Part shown: piece after piece, positions 61,301 to 64,000 of the stretch | How the letters are laid out: every line of letters begins with the position of its first letter | Position numbering within the stretch: the stretch's first letter is position 1 | DNA from: Temnopleurus reevesii | Lineage: Eukaryota; Echinodermata; Echinoidea; Temnopleuroida; Temnopleuridae | Assembly (NCBI GenBank): GCA_036244855.1 | Contig: BQKZ01001874.1 | Coordinates: 1 to 64,000, forward strand | Length of the DNA stretch: 64,000 nucleotides | Direction: 5' to 3' | Translations under genes and position numbers: made by a program | Notes under the pieces: generated by a model | What the model saw: the letters and a program-made list of their open reading frames with translations, nothing else | Told to the model about the DNA's origin: nothing | Database searches by the model: none

Positions 61301-64000
61301 TTTATAATAACTGGGTTTTCCAATGATAAATTAAATGCAATAGAAAACCCTATGGGAGGCTGTTGAGGAGAATTTTGTTTAATGGTACATATCCTTTTTA
61401 ATCTTAGTGTTGGCAAGCAGTATGAGCATGTGAAGTGGGGTGTATCTGTATTGTAAATTATTTCAAATTGTATTTGTTTCTCATTCTTACTTTCATTCAC
61501 CCCCTGTTCTTACTTTCTCTTTTTTTATGTTGTTTCATTCTTGTCCTTATAGACCATAGCCAAATGGGTTCATGAACAACATGCGAACCTCTTCAAGGAA
61601 CAGCTGCTCAAAGTGATGGAGGATGCTAAACGATTAGGACCTGGTTCCAATCTGCAGCCAGGATCGTCTTCTGCTCCTGGAGACGATACTGGTGTAATCA
61701 CAACCCAGCAGCTTCAAGATGGGGTGGTTCCACCAAGCCCCAGCAAGGCTGTCAACAACTCATCGGATGCATCCCCTCCAAGTGGGGACGAGTCTCAGCA
61801 GCAACTGGTATGGTCCCCAGCTCTCTACTCACCTGCTTCACCAATATCTGATCCTTCAAGCCCAAGGCTCAGCCCCTTTTCTTGGCCCTCTTTGGTGGGT
61901 TGGTGGGACTGACTCTCTATCTTACTTTTGAGTTTTCCTTGCTATGCAAATTGAACTGCTGTGGTAGCTGGCCTTGGAGTAATAGTTTCTTTTTATCAGT
62001 CCCTGCTCATCCCACCCTCTGTTTGGTTTGATTGTATGATTAGCAGCCTGAAACATTTTATTACATCATTACCCTCCCTCTTCCTTTTCCATCCTTTATG
62101 ATCATTCCATTCTTTTTCTATGTGCCCTTTTTCATATCCCTTTTGGGTAGATTTCTTCAACAAGTATCAAACCCATTAGGTTTTACTCATGAGTGTCACT
62201 CCCCTTTGAAATAACCATGCTTGAGGGTGACGATTTGGTCATGTTTTCAATATTTATTTTCAATTTATAGGATAACATTTTTCCTCTTAAGAATTTTGAA
62301 TTACTGTTATATCCGATTGCAAACCTGTCCATCTTATTTTTATGAAATAAACATTGGAATTCAAATGATTAGATTTTTTTCTAGGTGAATTCATTTTCTT
62401 GGAAGATGCGTCATTAGAAATATAAAAATGAGCTAAGACAAATAAATCTCCAGACATCTTTTTTTTTACCACAAAAAAGCAAATTTTAGTTTTTAGTAAT
62501 GTTTGAGAATTGATATTTCAAATGATATTTGAATTTAGAACCTTGGAATTACATTTTTTCCAATCAAAATATTTGACCTCATTTTTACTCTTTTTGTATT
62601 GAAACACCCCCCCCCCCCCCCCCCACAAAAAAAAAAAAAAAAAAAAAGTAAGAATGCACTTGATTAACTCTGCCAAAGTCAAATATTTTTGGGCCACAAA
62701 AATCTGTATGACTTAAAAGATGTAAATAACACATTTTTAATATGATTTGTTTTAAAGAAAAAATCCCATCGACTTAGGTGATTATTCAACCTAGACAAAT
62801 TCAACTTAGGCAGAGTTAACTGTATTTGATCTGTTTTTTTTTACAATTTAGAAATGAATAACCCATTATGAACAAGAGGGCTAATTTTTATTTGAAAACT
62901 TTAAAATCACATGTTCTAGATATTGAATTAAGGTGCATTGTGACATGCTAACCCACATGTAGATTACATGCCTGCAACATGTTGATTCGTAGAATTTTGA
63001 TAGCAAGTAGAAATTAGTATTTAGAAACTCTCAAATATATATTACAGGAGATGTCTAAAATGGTGGTTTGTGATTCATATTCCTCTTATGTAGAGCATGA
63101 TATATTGTATGGAAATAGATTTAACAATATCCAATACAAATACAGTAACAATAAATTACTTTTACAAAATAACACAATTGGGCATTAACATGCCTGTTGA
63201 TTTAATTTGAAGTGAGATTTTATTAACTGCATGGGATTTGTGTATTTTATTTATTTATGATAGAATTGACTTTGTGTCAATCTATATTTCAAAGTGTATA
63301 ATTTCCCCTCATTTCTTTCTTCTTTCTTTTTTAGAATGCTCCCCAGCAGAGCTTTGAGATGGCAGTTGGTAAACAGCTTACTGCAGAAGCCTTGCAAAAT
63401 GAGCAGTCCTTGAGGCCTGTGGACAACCAGCACCAACCCTTGAGCAGGAAGAGCAGTAGCCCTCTTACTGTTGGTCAGCCTCAACAGATGGGAAATGAGG
63501 AGAGTGAACACCCTAAACCAAACCAGTCTCCTCCAGCCCCCATAGAGAGTGCCCCTAACCAAGTCCCAATCCAGCAGGGCCAACCTCTACCAATGGAACT
63601 TAGGACACCACAACCTATCTATCCCAACCAAGCAGGAGTTCCTGATCAAACCATGATGCAAGGTATGCCGATGATGGGGGCCTACAGCATGATGCCCGTC
63701 TATTCATCACAAGGGAATGTCATGTTTGTTCCCATGCCAACACAAGCAAGTGCTCCTCAGATGTATATGCATCAACAGGCCACACAGATGTTCATGCAGC
63801 AGCAGGTGCCTATGCAGCAGCATATGCAGCAACAACCACCCTTGCAGCAACAACAGCCCCCAATGCAGCAGCTCCAGCAGCAACCTTCAATGAACCAACA
63901 ACAACCCCTAACACAGCAGCAGCAACAACCCCAGATGCCGCAACAACAAACTCCAATACAGCAACAAATTCAAATACAGCAACAACAACCCCCAATGCAG
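2564..64000 (+). CDS. WNK: WNK (with-no-lysine) serine/threonine protein kinase, 17 exons visible, 3' incomplete
   Basis: The coding sequence is the join of the 17 exons listed below; every junction is GT-AG and keeps one frame, giving about 1,597 residues in the window. Domains: disordered N-terminus 1-246; kinase domain about 250-515, with glycine-rich loop 259-264 (Lys264), Cys281 in place of the beta-3 lysine, Glu299, HRD 379-381, DLG 400-402, activation-loop Ser410 and Ser414, and APE 423-425; first CCT/PF2-like (autoinhibitory) domain about 520-600; Q/P-rich linker about 620-1190; second CCT/PF2-like domain about 1247-1320; Q/M/P-rich tail from about 1376. WNKs are known to sense chloride and osmotic state and to phosphorylate SPAK/OSR1 kinases, which control cation-chloride cotransporters; that role is inferred here from family membership. 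Invertebrates often have a single WNK, so no vertebrate paralogue number is assigned. The distal C-terminus is outside the window. Confidence 0.97.
3891..3978. repeat. imperfect foldback
   Basis: The left arm around 3893-3914 (AACAGTATCCCACCATGTCT) pairs imperfectly with the right arm around 3950-3976 (GAGACATAATGGGACAGT...). A second small stem (GCAAAATGC/GCATTTTCG) lies in the loop. Probably a remnant of a small palindromic element; no function is evident. Confidence 0.35.
4961..5075. repeat. long palindrome (foldback element)
   Basis: Arms of about 50 bases face each other around a short AATATTG centre near 5014-5020. The outer arms are ATTGGATGGC (4965-4974) and GCCATCCAAT (5062-5071). 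The inner arms carry GGGAATATTGCACGAGTTAG and its near-complement. Only a few mismatches are visible. It is followed by CpG-richer DNA to about 5560, unlike the rest of the intron, suggesting an inserted element. Confidence 0.6.
7446..7470. repeat. near-perfect TACATGTA palindrome
   Basis: A 25-base palindrome, ATTACATGTACA, one central base, then TGTACATGTAAT. It is the longest clear example of the TACATGTA words that are scattered throughout this window, especially in intron 1. Confidence 0.6.
7668..8187. mobile_element. TTAA-flanked inverted-repeat element (MITE-like), long copy
   Basis: Starts TTAAAGGTAGAA and ends with its exact reverse complement TTCTACCTTTAA. Similarity between the ends continues imperfectly to about 26 bases (a shared TTTGCA word). 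TTAA lies at both outer edges, as expected for a TTAA target duplication (piggyBac-type insertion); the superfamily is inference. No transposase is encoded. The left ~175 bp match the copy at 35520-35810. A central ~300 bp segment (about 7845-8145), including a CpG-richer part, is absent from that copy. Confidence 0.65.
8578..8753 (+). CDS. WNK: WNK exon 2: kinase N-lobe, alpha-C helix
   Basis: Encodes residues 285-343 (last codon split). [14 protein letters not shown] contains Glu299, aligned with WNK1 Glu268, which pairs with the lysine. [13 protein letters not shown] and [17 protein letters not shown] are typical of the WNK family up to the hinge. There is one extra residue relative to mammalian WNK1 in the EEVSPRGKK loop. 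The donor is AAAAC/GTAAGG, phase 2. Confidence 0.96.
8754..9135 (+). other. intron 2 (382 bp)
   Basis: Short AT-rich intron with GT-AG ends; the acceptor is ATCATTAG at 9135. No other feature seen. Confidence 0.9.
9136..9356 (+). CDS. WNK: WNK exon 3: catalytic and activation loops
   Basis: Encodes residues 343-417. Contains [20 protein letters not shown], the catalytic loop [12 protein letters not shown] (Asp381), and [25 protein letters not shown] (400-403) replaces the usual DFG; its two leucines match the chloride-contacting Leu369/Leu371 of WNK1. Ser410 and Ser414 align with WNK1 Ser378 and the activating autophosphorylation site Ser382. The exon ends one base into the Gly417 codon (ATAG/GTAAGT). 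Confidence 0.97.
9357..10516 (+). other. intron 3 (1.2 kb)
   Basis: AT-rich; contains a C11 run at 9413-9423 followed by an A run. The acceptor is TATTCAAG at 10516, a less common AAG acceptor, but the protein sequence across the junction ([12 protein letters not shown]) fixes it. No gene seen. Confidence 0.85.
10517..10674 (+). CDS. WNK: WNK exon 4: APE motif and C-lobe
   Basis: Encodes residues 417-469: [20 protein letters not shown], then [20 protein letters not shown], then the [11 protein letters not shown] segment. This is the conserved WNK substrate-binding and alpha-F region, with the APE motif at 423-425. It ends in phase 0 at ACG/GTAAGA. Confidence 0.97.
10675..14446 (+). other. 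intron 4 (3.8 kb)
   Basis: AT-rich, with scattered ACATGTAC words. ORFs at 10703-11032 and 11865-12098 have no coding signature, and 10630-10842 on the minus strand overlaps exon 4 and is a shadow. The acceptor is TTCTTCCTGTAG at 14446. No repeat large enough to annotate separately was recognised. Confidence 0.85.
14447..14535 (+). CDS. WNK: WNK exon 5: kinase C-lobe
   Basis: Encodes residues 470-499: [20 protein letters not shown] then [10 protein letters not shown]. It matches the WNK C-lobe (GVKPASFDKV... in vertebrates). The final Arg codon is split AG/A across the 18.2 kb intron 5. The donor is ACAG/GTATGT. Confidence 0.95.
17425..17440 (+). repeat. poly-G run (16)
   Basis: Sixteen consecutive G in intron 5, followed by AGGGAGG. 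One of several long G (or C) runs in this gene's introns; potential G-quadruplex former and sequencing-error site. Confidence 0.8.
20587..20725. mobile_element. small TIR element (MITE-like), TATCAGGGGCC ends
   Basis: The left end TATCAGGGGCCTGTAACATA is mirrored by TATGTTACAGGCCCCTGATA at the right end. Inside, the left GAGATGCAATTAA and the right TTTAATTGCATCT also pair, so most of the 139 bp can fold back. There is no coding capacity. The termini resemble those of the element at 29433-29581 (GGGGCC or GGCCCCG followed by GTAA and ATAAAG), suggesting one family. A TA target duplication is possible. Confidence 0.65.
20801..20811 (+). repeat. poly-G run (11)
   Basis: Eleven consecutive G in intron 5, close to the TIR element that ends at 20725. 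Confidence 0.75.
21512..21535. repeat. (TA)n microsatellite
   Basis: About twelve TA dinucleotides within intron 5. Confidence 0.8.
23446..23492. repeat. short hairpin
   Basis: TTCCTAATG and CATTAGGAA arms separated by a five-base loop near 23466-23488. Too short to classify. Confidence 0.3.
24325..24403. repeat. dispersed repeat fragment with TATATAGCGC ... TAAGCGCTT
   Basis: The stretch has an AATAATAA-rich start, then TTTATATAGCGC and, about 40 bases on, CCTAAGCGCTTG. This arrangement recalls a short interspersed repeat common in marine invertebrate genomes, from memory. No second copy was found in the window, so the assignment is tentative. Confidence 0.35.
26623..26848. mobile_element. 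TIR element (MITE-like), AATAGGCGGGTTTACT ends
   Basis: The perfect 16-base terminal repeats AATAGGCGGGTTTACT and AGTAAACCCGCCTATT continue imperfectly to about 32 bases (a CAAATTTT word is shared inside both ends). The 226 bp interior is CpG-richer than the intron and has no transposase; the 68-codon ORF at 26644-26850 is just element sequence. The TA in both AATAGG and CCTATT would fit a TA target-site duplication (Tc1/mariner-like), which is inference. Confidence 0.7.
28423..28438 (+). repeat. poly-G run (16)
   Basis: Sixteen consecutive G in intron 5, directly after an AATTGAAAATTTGTCAATT palindromic stretch. Confidence 0.8.
29433..29581. mobile_element. small TIR element (MITE-like), GGGCCCCGTAA ends
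   Basis: The left end GGGCCCCGTAAGATAAAG is mirrored by CTTTATGTTACGGGGCCC at the right end, with one mismatch. The interior consists of alternating GCAATTGAT/ATCAATTGC words and folds extensively. It is 149 bp and noncoding. It is probably related to the element at 20587-20725. Confidence 0.65.
30408..30478 (+). repeat. pyrimidine-rich simple repeat (TCTG/CT)
   Basis: A run of TGTC and CT units on the + strand within intron 5. The overlapping short ORFs on both strands are low-complexity shadows. Confidence 0.6.
31290..31510. other. CpG-richer block in intron 5
   Basis: Unlike its AT-rich surroundings, this stretch has many CpG dinucleotides and overlapping open frames on both strands (31287-31523 plus, 31236-31421 minus). 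Neither protein is recognised and no splice signals frame it convincingly. It may be a relic of an inserted element or a regulatory block. Confidence 0.3.
31856..31867 (+). repeat. poly-G run (12)
   Basis: Twelve consecutive G after CGGGA in intron 5. Confidence 0.75.
32778..32988 (+). CDS. WNK: WNK exon 6: end of kinase domain and first CCT/PF2-like domain
   Basis: Encodes residues 499-569. [15 protein letters not shown] closes the kinase C-lobe. [20 protein letters not shown] then [20 protein letters not shown] align with the WNK autoinhibitory domain (LRIEDIKK...KDNEAIEFSFDL in vertebrate WNK1), followed by [10 protein letters not shown]. In WNKs this PF2-like fold follows the kinase and inhibits it. 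The exon ends in phase 0 at ATG/GTAATT. Confidence 0.95.
35520..35810. mobile_element. TTAA-flanked inverted-repeat element (MITE-like), short copy with internal duplication
   Basis: Begins TTAAAGGTAGAATACTTC and ends ...GAAGT-complement TTCTACTTTTAA; the two ends match over about 26 bases with a few mismatches, and TTAA lies at both outer edges. Compared with the copy at 7668-8187 it lacks the central ~300 bp. It also carries a 65-bp direct tandem duplication (35546-35610 and 35611-35675), the two units differing at only about one base. Confidence 0.65.
36179..36262. repeat. dispersed repeat (GGCATTATG ... GTCTGTCC), copy 1
   Basis: GGTGCCGAAGGCATTATGTT, then TTGGGTTGTCCGTCTGTCTG and CCATCCATCTGTCTGTCC. 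It shares its order of words with 50709-50792 and its start with 58437-58474. The left hairpin half is missing here. Confidence 0.5.
38589..38604 (+). repeat. poly-G run (16)
   Basis: Sixteen consecutive G in intron 6. Confidence 0.8.
40076..40223 (+). CDS. WNK: WNK exon 7: end of first CCT/PF2-like domain and charged helix
   Basis: Encodes residues 570-618 plus one base. [20 protein letters not shown] then [20 protein letters not shown] corresponds to the region ESGYVCEGDHKTMAKAIKDRV...KRKREQR of vertebrate WNK1. A highly charged, probably helical tail ([20 protein letters not shown]) follows. The donor is AAAG/GTATAC, phase 1. The KLHL3-type acidic motif (EPEEPEADQH in vertebrates) normally found just after this point is not seen here or in exon 8. 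Confidence 0.93.
40224..40688 (+). other. intron 7 (465 bp)
   Basis: AT-rich; no extra exon seen. It ends TTTGCATAG, directly followed by CAG, which makes a TAGCAG tandem (NAGNAG) acceptor. Confidence 0.85.
40689..41287 (+). CDS. WNK: WNK exon 8: Q-rich linker, first part
   Basis: Encodes residues 619-818. It opens [16 protein letters not shown], resembling the conserved GTVDSGQGSS segment of vertebrate WNK1. It then becomes Gln/Pro/Ser-rich, with Q7 and Q13 runs (Q13 at 41213-41251, mostly CAA with two CAG). The acceptor is a TAGCAG tandem: the first AG gives GKADAG, the second GKDAG. The exon ends in phase 0 at CAACAG/GTAAGT. Long V/A-rich frames on the minus strand here are shadows of the CAA/CAG repeats. 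Confidence 0.92.
41288..43254 (+). other. intron 8 (2.0 kb)
   Basis: AT-rich; no further exon or repeat recognised. The acceptor is ACTATTACAG at 43254, with a second ATTACAG 12 bases downstream at 43266. Confidence 0.85.
43255..43536 (+). CDS. WNK: WNK exon 9: Q-rich linker
   Basis: Encodes residues 819-912 (94 codons, phase 0 at both ends): [20 protein letters not shown] and similar Q/P/H-rich sequence. The downstream AG at 43266 would shorten it by four residues without changing frame. The donor is CAACAG/GTAGCA. The minus-strand frame over this exon is a repeat shadow. Confidence 0.9.
43537..47907 (+). other. intron 9 (4.4 kb)
   Basis: AT-rich. A short GAATTGTG tandem (about three units) occurs near 45467-45488. 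ORFs such as 45124-45309 and 46434-46628 lack coding character or compatible splice sites. The acceptor is ATATTTTTTCAG at 47907. Confidence 0.8.
47908..47994 (+). CDS. WNK: WNK exon 10: 29-codon aromatic-rich insert in the Q-rich linker
   Basis: Encodes residues 913-941: [20 protein letters not shown] followed by PPLFYQQPQ. It is flanked by a strong acceptor (TTTTTTCAG) and an acceptable donor (CCCCAG/GTTTAT), is in phase 0 at both ends, and continues naturally into exon 11 (FVQQAGSF). The Trp, Phe and Tyr residues stand out from the Q-rich surroundings. The exon is too short to appear as a long ORF. It could be skipped without a frame change. Confidence 0.82.
48421..48520 (+). repeat. 45-bp tandem duplication in CT-rich stretch
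   Basis: The unit starting CTCTCTTTTATTC and ending CACAACCATTC occurs at 48421-48465 and again at 48466-48510, followed by the start of a third unit. The overlapping ORFs are low-complexity artefacts. Confidence 0.75.
49202..49227 (+). repeat. poly-G run with ambiguous base (N at 49220)
   Basis: Eighteen G, one N, seven G. The N marks a base-calling or assembly ambiguity, and the true length is unknown. It lies in intron 10, so the coding sequence is unaffected. Confidence 0.9.
50709..50792. repeat. dispersed repeat (GGCATTATG ... GTCTGTCC), copy 2
   Basis: Starts with an imperfect hairpin (ATGCCTCCATGACC ... ATGATGCCAGAGGCAT), followed by TATGTGTTTGGGTTGTCTGT and CCATCTGTCTGTCCGTCTG. Same word order as 36179-36262. 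Confidence 0.55.
51406..51774 (+). CDS. WNK: WNK exon 11: Q-rich linker with basic phosphosite-like motifs
   Basis: Encodes residues 942-1064 (123 codons, phase 0 at both ends). It starts [20 protein letters not shown]. The Q/P-rich sequence is interrupted by a non-repetitive patch, [20 protein letters not shown], which contains two Arg-x-x-Ser sites typical of basophilic kinase targets. It ends [14 protein letters not shown] at CAACAG/GTATTA. Overlapping frames in this exon are shadows. Confidence 0.92.
51775..52395 (+). other. intron 11 (621 bp)
   Basis: AT-rich. A 60-codon ORF at 52146-52328 reads fairly protein-like, but no splice site joins it in a compatible phase. The 3' end has a TTTTCCCCC tract followed by two possible acceptors, AAG at 52395 and CAG at 52404. 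Confidence 0.75.
52396..52509 (+). CDS. WNK: WNK exon 12: Q/P/N-rich linker
   Basis: Encodes 38 codons (residues 1065-1102): [20 protein letters not shown] then [18 protein letters not shown]. The start is ambiguous. With the downstream CAG acceptor the exon would begin at 52405 and lose SGQ, shifting all later residue numbers by three. The donor is CAACAA/GTAAGC, phase 0; the nearby AG/GTTTTC would break the frame. Confidence 0.85.
52510..53236 (+). other. intron 12 (727 bp)
   Basis: AT-rich. Contains a 20-bp tandem repeat at 52654-52700. The acceptor is ATTCTTTACAG at 53236. Confidence 0.85.
52654..52700 (+). repeat. 20-bp tandem repeat, about 2.3 units
   Basis: Units GATATGAAATGATATATTAC (52654-52673) and GATATGCAATGATATATTAC (52674-52693), then a partial third. 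Confidence 0.8.
53237..53494 (+). CDS. WNK: WNK exon 13: P/A/T/Q-rich linker
   Basis: Encodes residues 1103-1188 (86 codons, phase 0 at both ends): [20 protein letters not shown], then an Ala/Val-rich segment ([18 protein letters not shown]), ending [17 protein letters not shown]. Composition shifts here from Gln-rich to Ala/Thr/Pro. The donor is AACAAG/GTATGT. The minus-strand frame overlapping it is a shadow. Confidence 0.92.
54581..54682. repeat. foldback with perfect 27-bp stem
   Basis: Arm 54598-54624 (TTTTCACCAAAATATCTTTC plus CTATAAG) is the exact reverse complement of 54640-54666, with a 15-base loop. Imperfect pairing extends outward (TTTTCCACTG and GGTGGAAAAG). Transcribed within the WNK pre-mRNA, it would form a stable hairpin. 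Probably a small palindromic element. Confidence 0.7.
55324..55376 (+). repeat. (GA)n microsatellite
   Basis: About 25 GA units with one GACA interruption in intron 13. The minus-strand Leu/Ser ORF over it is an artefact. Confidence 0.9.
56127..56159 (+). other. candidate 11-codon microexon of WNK
   Basis: The sequence between an acceptor-like CTTCTTTTATGTCATACAG (ends 56126) and a donor-like GAA/GTAAAT reads [11 protein letters not shown]. It is 33 bases, phase 0/0, and GC-richer than the intron. It would fit between exons 13 and 14 without disturbing the frame. No homologue is recognised; it may be coincidence. Confidence 0.2.
58437..58474. repeat. dispersed hairpin repeat, truncated copy
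   Basis: TGCCTCCGCCACC, GTAA, then GGTGGTGCCGGAGGCA form a hairpin with a bulge, followed by TTATTATT. It matches the start of the copies at 36179 and 50709 but lacks their GTCTGTCC tail. Confidence 0.55.
60311..60414 (+). CDS. WNK: WNK exon 14: linker leading to second CCT domain
   Basis: Encodes residues 1189-1222 plus two bases: [20 protein letters not shown] then [14 protein letters not shown]. Not Q-rich. The donor is GAAAG/GTAAGT, phase 2, and the codon is completed in exon 15 (AG/T, Ser1223). A 70-codon ORF in another frame here is a shadow. Confidence 0.9.
60415..60595 (+). other. intron 14 (181 bp)
   Basis: The shortest intron seen. GT-AG ends; the acceptor is GTTTATTGCAG at 60595. 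Confidence 0.9.
60596..60797 (+). CDS. WNK: WNK exon 15: second CCT/PF2-like domain, first part
   Basis: Encodes residues 1223-1290. A lysine/arginine-rich stretch ([20 protein letters not shown]) leads into [20 protein letters not shown] and [19 protein letters not shown]. It aligns with vertebrate WNK1 RPKLRILNVSNKGDRVVECQ and following. The basic stretch could act as a nuclear-localisation-like or lipid/RNA-contacting patch, but that is untested. The donor is AACCTG/GTAAAA, phase 0. Confidence 0.94.
60798..61552 (+). other. intron 15 (755 bp)
   Basis: AT-rich. Minus-strand ORFs at 60880-61194 and 61294-61500 are not supported as genes. The acceptor is TTGTCCTTATAG at 61552, after a pyrimidine-rich run. 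Confidence 0.85.
61553..61807 (+). CDS. WNK: WNK exon 16: end of second CCT/PF2-like domain
   Basis: Encodes residues 1291-1375. [26 protein letters not shown] corresponds to the domain's C-terminal helices (IMVNNDFILAIERESFVDQV in vertebrates), followed by a disordered S/P/D-rich tail ending SGDESQQQL. The donor is CAACTG/GTATGG, phase 0. A second donor, TCTTTG/GTGGGT at 61894, is also phase 0 and would add 29 S/P-rich residues. Reading on past both gives a stop at 61910-61912. Confidence 0.9.
61808..63334 (+). other. intron 16 (1.5 kb)
   Basis: The first 87 bases (to 61894) may be coding in an alternative form of exon 16. The rest is AT-rich with a C18/poly-A run at 62607-62647. The stretch at 62660-62820 shares words with 1764-1830 and may be a dispersed repeat. 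The acceptor is TTTCTTTTTTAG at 63334. Confidence 0.8.
62607..62647 (+). repeat. poly-C (18) followed by poly-A
   Basis: Eighteen C, then ACAAAA running into a poly-A stretch, in intron 16. This is the opposite strand sense to the G runs elsewhere in the gene. Confidence 0.85.
63335..64000 (+). CDS. WNK: WNK exon 17: Q/M/P-rich region, open at window edge
   Basis: Encodes 222 codons (residues 1376-1597) without a stop to the end of the window, so the exon continues beyond 64000. It starts [21 protein letters not shown] hydrophobic/Met patch ([20 protein letters not shown], then [10 protein letters not shown]) is followed by repeats of Met-Gln-Gln-Gln and Pro-Met-Gln-Gln type. The acceptor has a strong pyrimidine tract. 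Minus-strand frames at 63251-63583 and 63810-63995 are shadows. No stop codon, 3' UTR, HQ coiled coil or RFx[V/I] motif is seen within the window. Confidence 0.93.

Noticed and set aside
61613..61912. Separate small gene starting at an internal ATG of exon 16
   Set aside because: The upstream sequence in the same frame continues the second CCT/PF2-like domain to a good acceptor, so this ATG is internal to WNK.
1..64000. Searches by eye for CRISPR arrays, tRNA/rRNA genes, prokaryotic operons and viral genes
   Set aside because: None was recognised. The intron-exon structure shows a eukaryotic nuclear locus, and a tRNA/snRNA scan could not be run here.

Overview
The window holds one large eukaryotic protein-coding gene on the + strand: a WNK (with-no-lysine) serine/threonine kinase spread over at least 17 coding exons from 2564 to the right edge. 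The gene is incomplete, because its last visible exon is still open at base 64000. Joining the exons at GT-AG sites gives one continuous frame of about 1,597 codons. The source is an AT-rich metazoan genome with long introns. Many TACATGTA/TAGGCCTA-type palindromic words, small inverted-repeat elements and poly-G runs in introns suggest an echinoderm, most likely a sea urchin. That assignment is inference from sequence style, not proven.

Layout: 1-2060 is upstream sequence with a CpG-richer block at 1-260 and a weak minus-strand exon candidate at 591-732. A 5' UTR exon probably starts at 2061; it carries several upstream AUGs, one of which overlaps the main start. Exon 1 (2564-3415) encodes a disordered N-terminus and the glycine-rich loop. 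Exons 2-6 (8578-32988) complete the kinase domain and begin the first CCT/PF2-like domain. Exon 7 (40076-40223) finishes that domain and adds a charged helix. Exons 8-13 (40689-53494) encode a glutamine/proline-rich linker of about 570 residues. Exons 14-16 (60311-61807) encode the second CCT/PF2-like domain. Exon 17 (63335 onward) returns to Q/M/P-rich sequence. The distal C-terminus, where WNKs usually carry coiled-coil HQ motifs and RFx[V/I] SPAK/OSR1-docking motifs, lies outside the window.

The kinase has the WNK hallmarks: Cys281 where other kinases have the beta-3 lysine, Lys264 in the glycine-rich loop, HRD at 379-381, the DLGL chloride-site motif at 400-403, and activation-loop Ser410/Ser414. 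A chloride- and osmolarity-responsive kinase acting on SPAK/OSR1-type kinases is therefore expected.

The introns (181 bp to 18.2 kb) contain no second gene that I can support. They do contain small inverted-repeat elements: a TTAA-flanked family at 7668-8187 and 35520-35810, a TIR element at 26623-26848, and two GGGCC-ended palindromic elements at 20587-20725 and 29433-29581. They also contain foldbacks, a dispersed hairpin repeat, microsatellites and homopolymer runs. I did not find a clearly new biological system. The most notable points are the Q-rich linker built mostly from phase-symmetric exons, several in-frame alternative splice sites, the upstream ORFs and the inverted-repeat elements.
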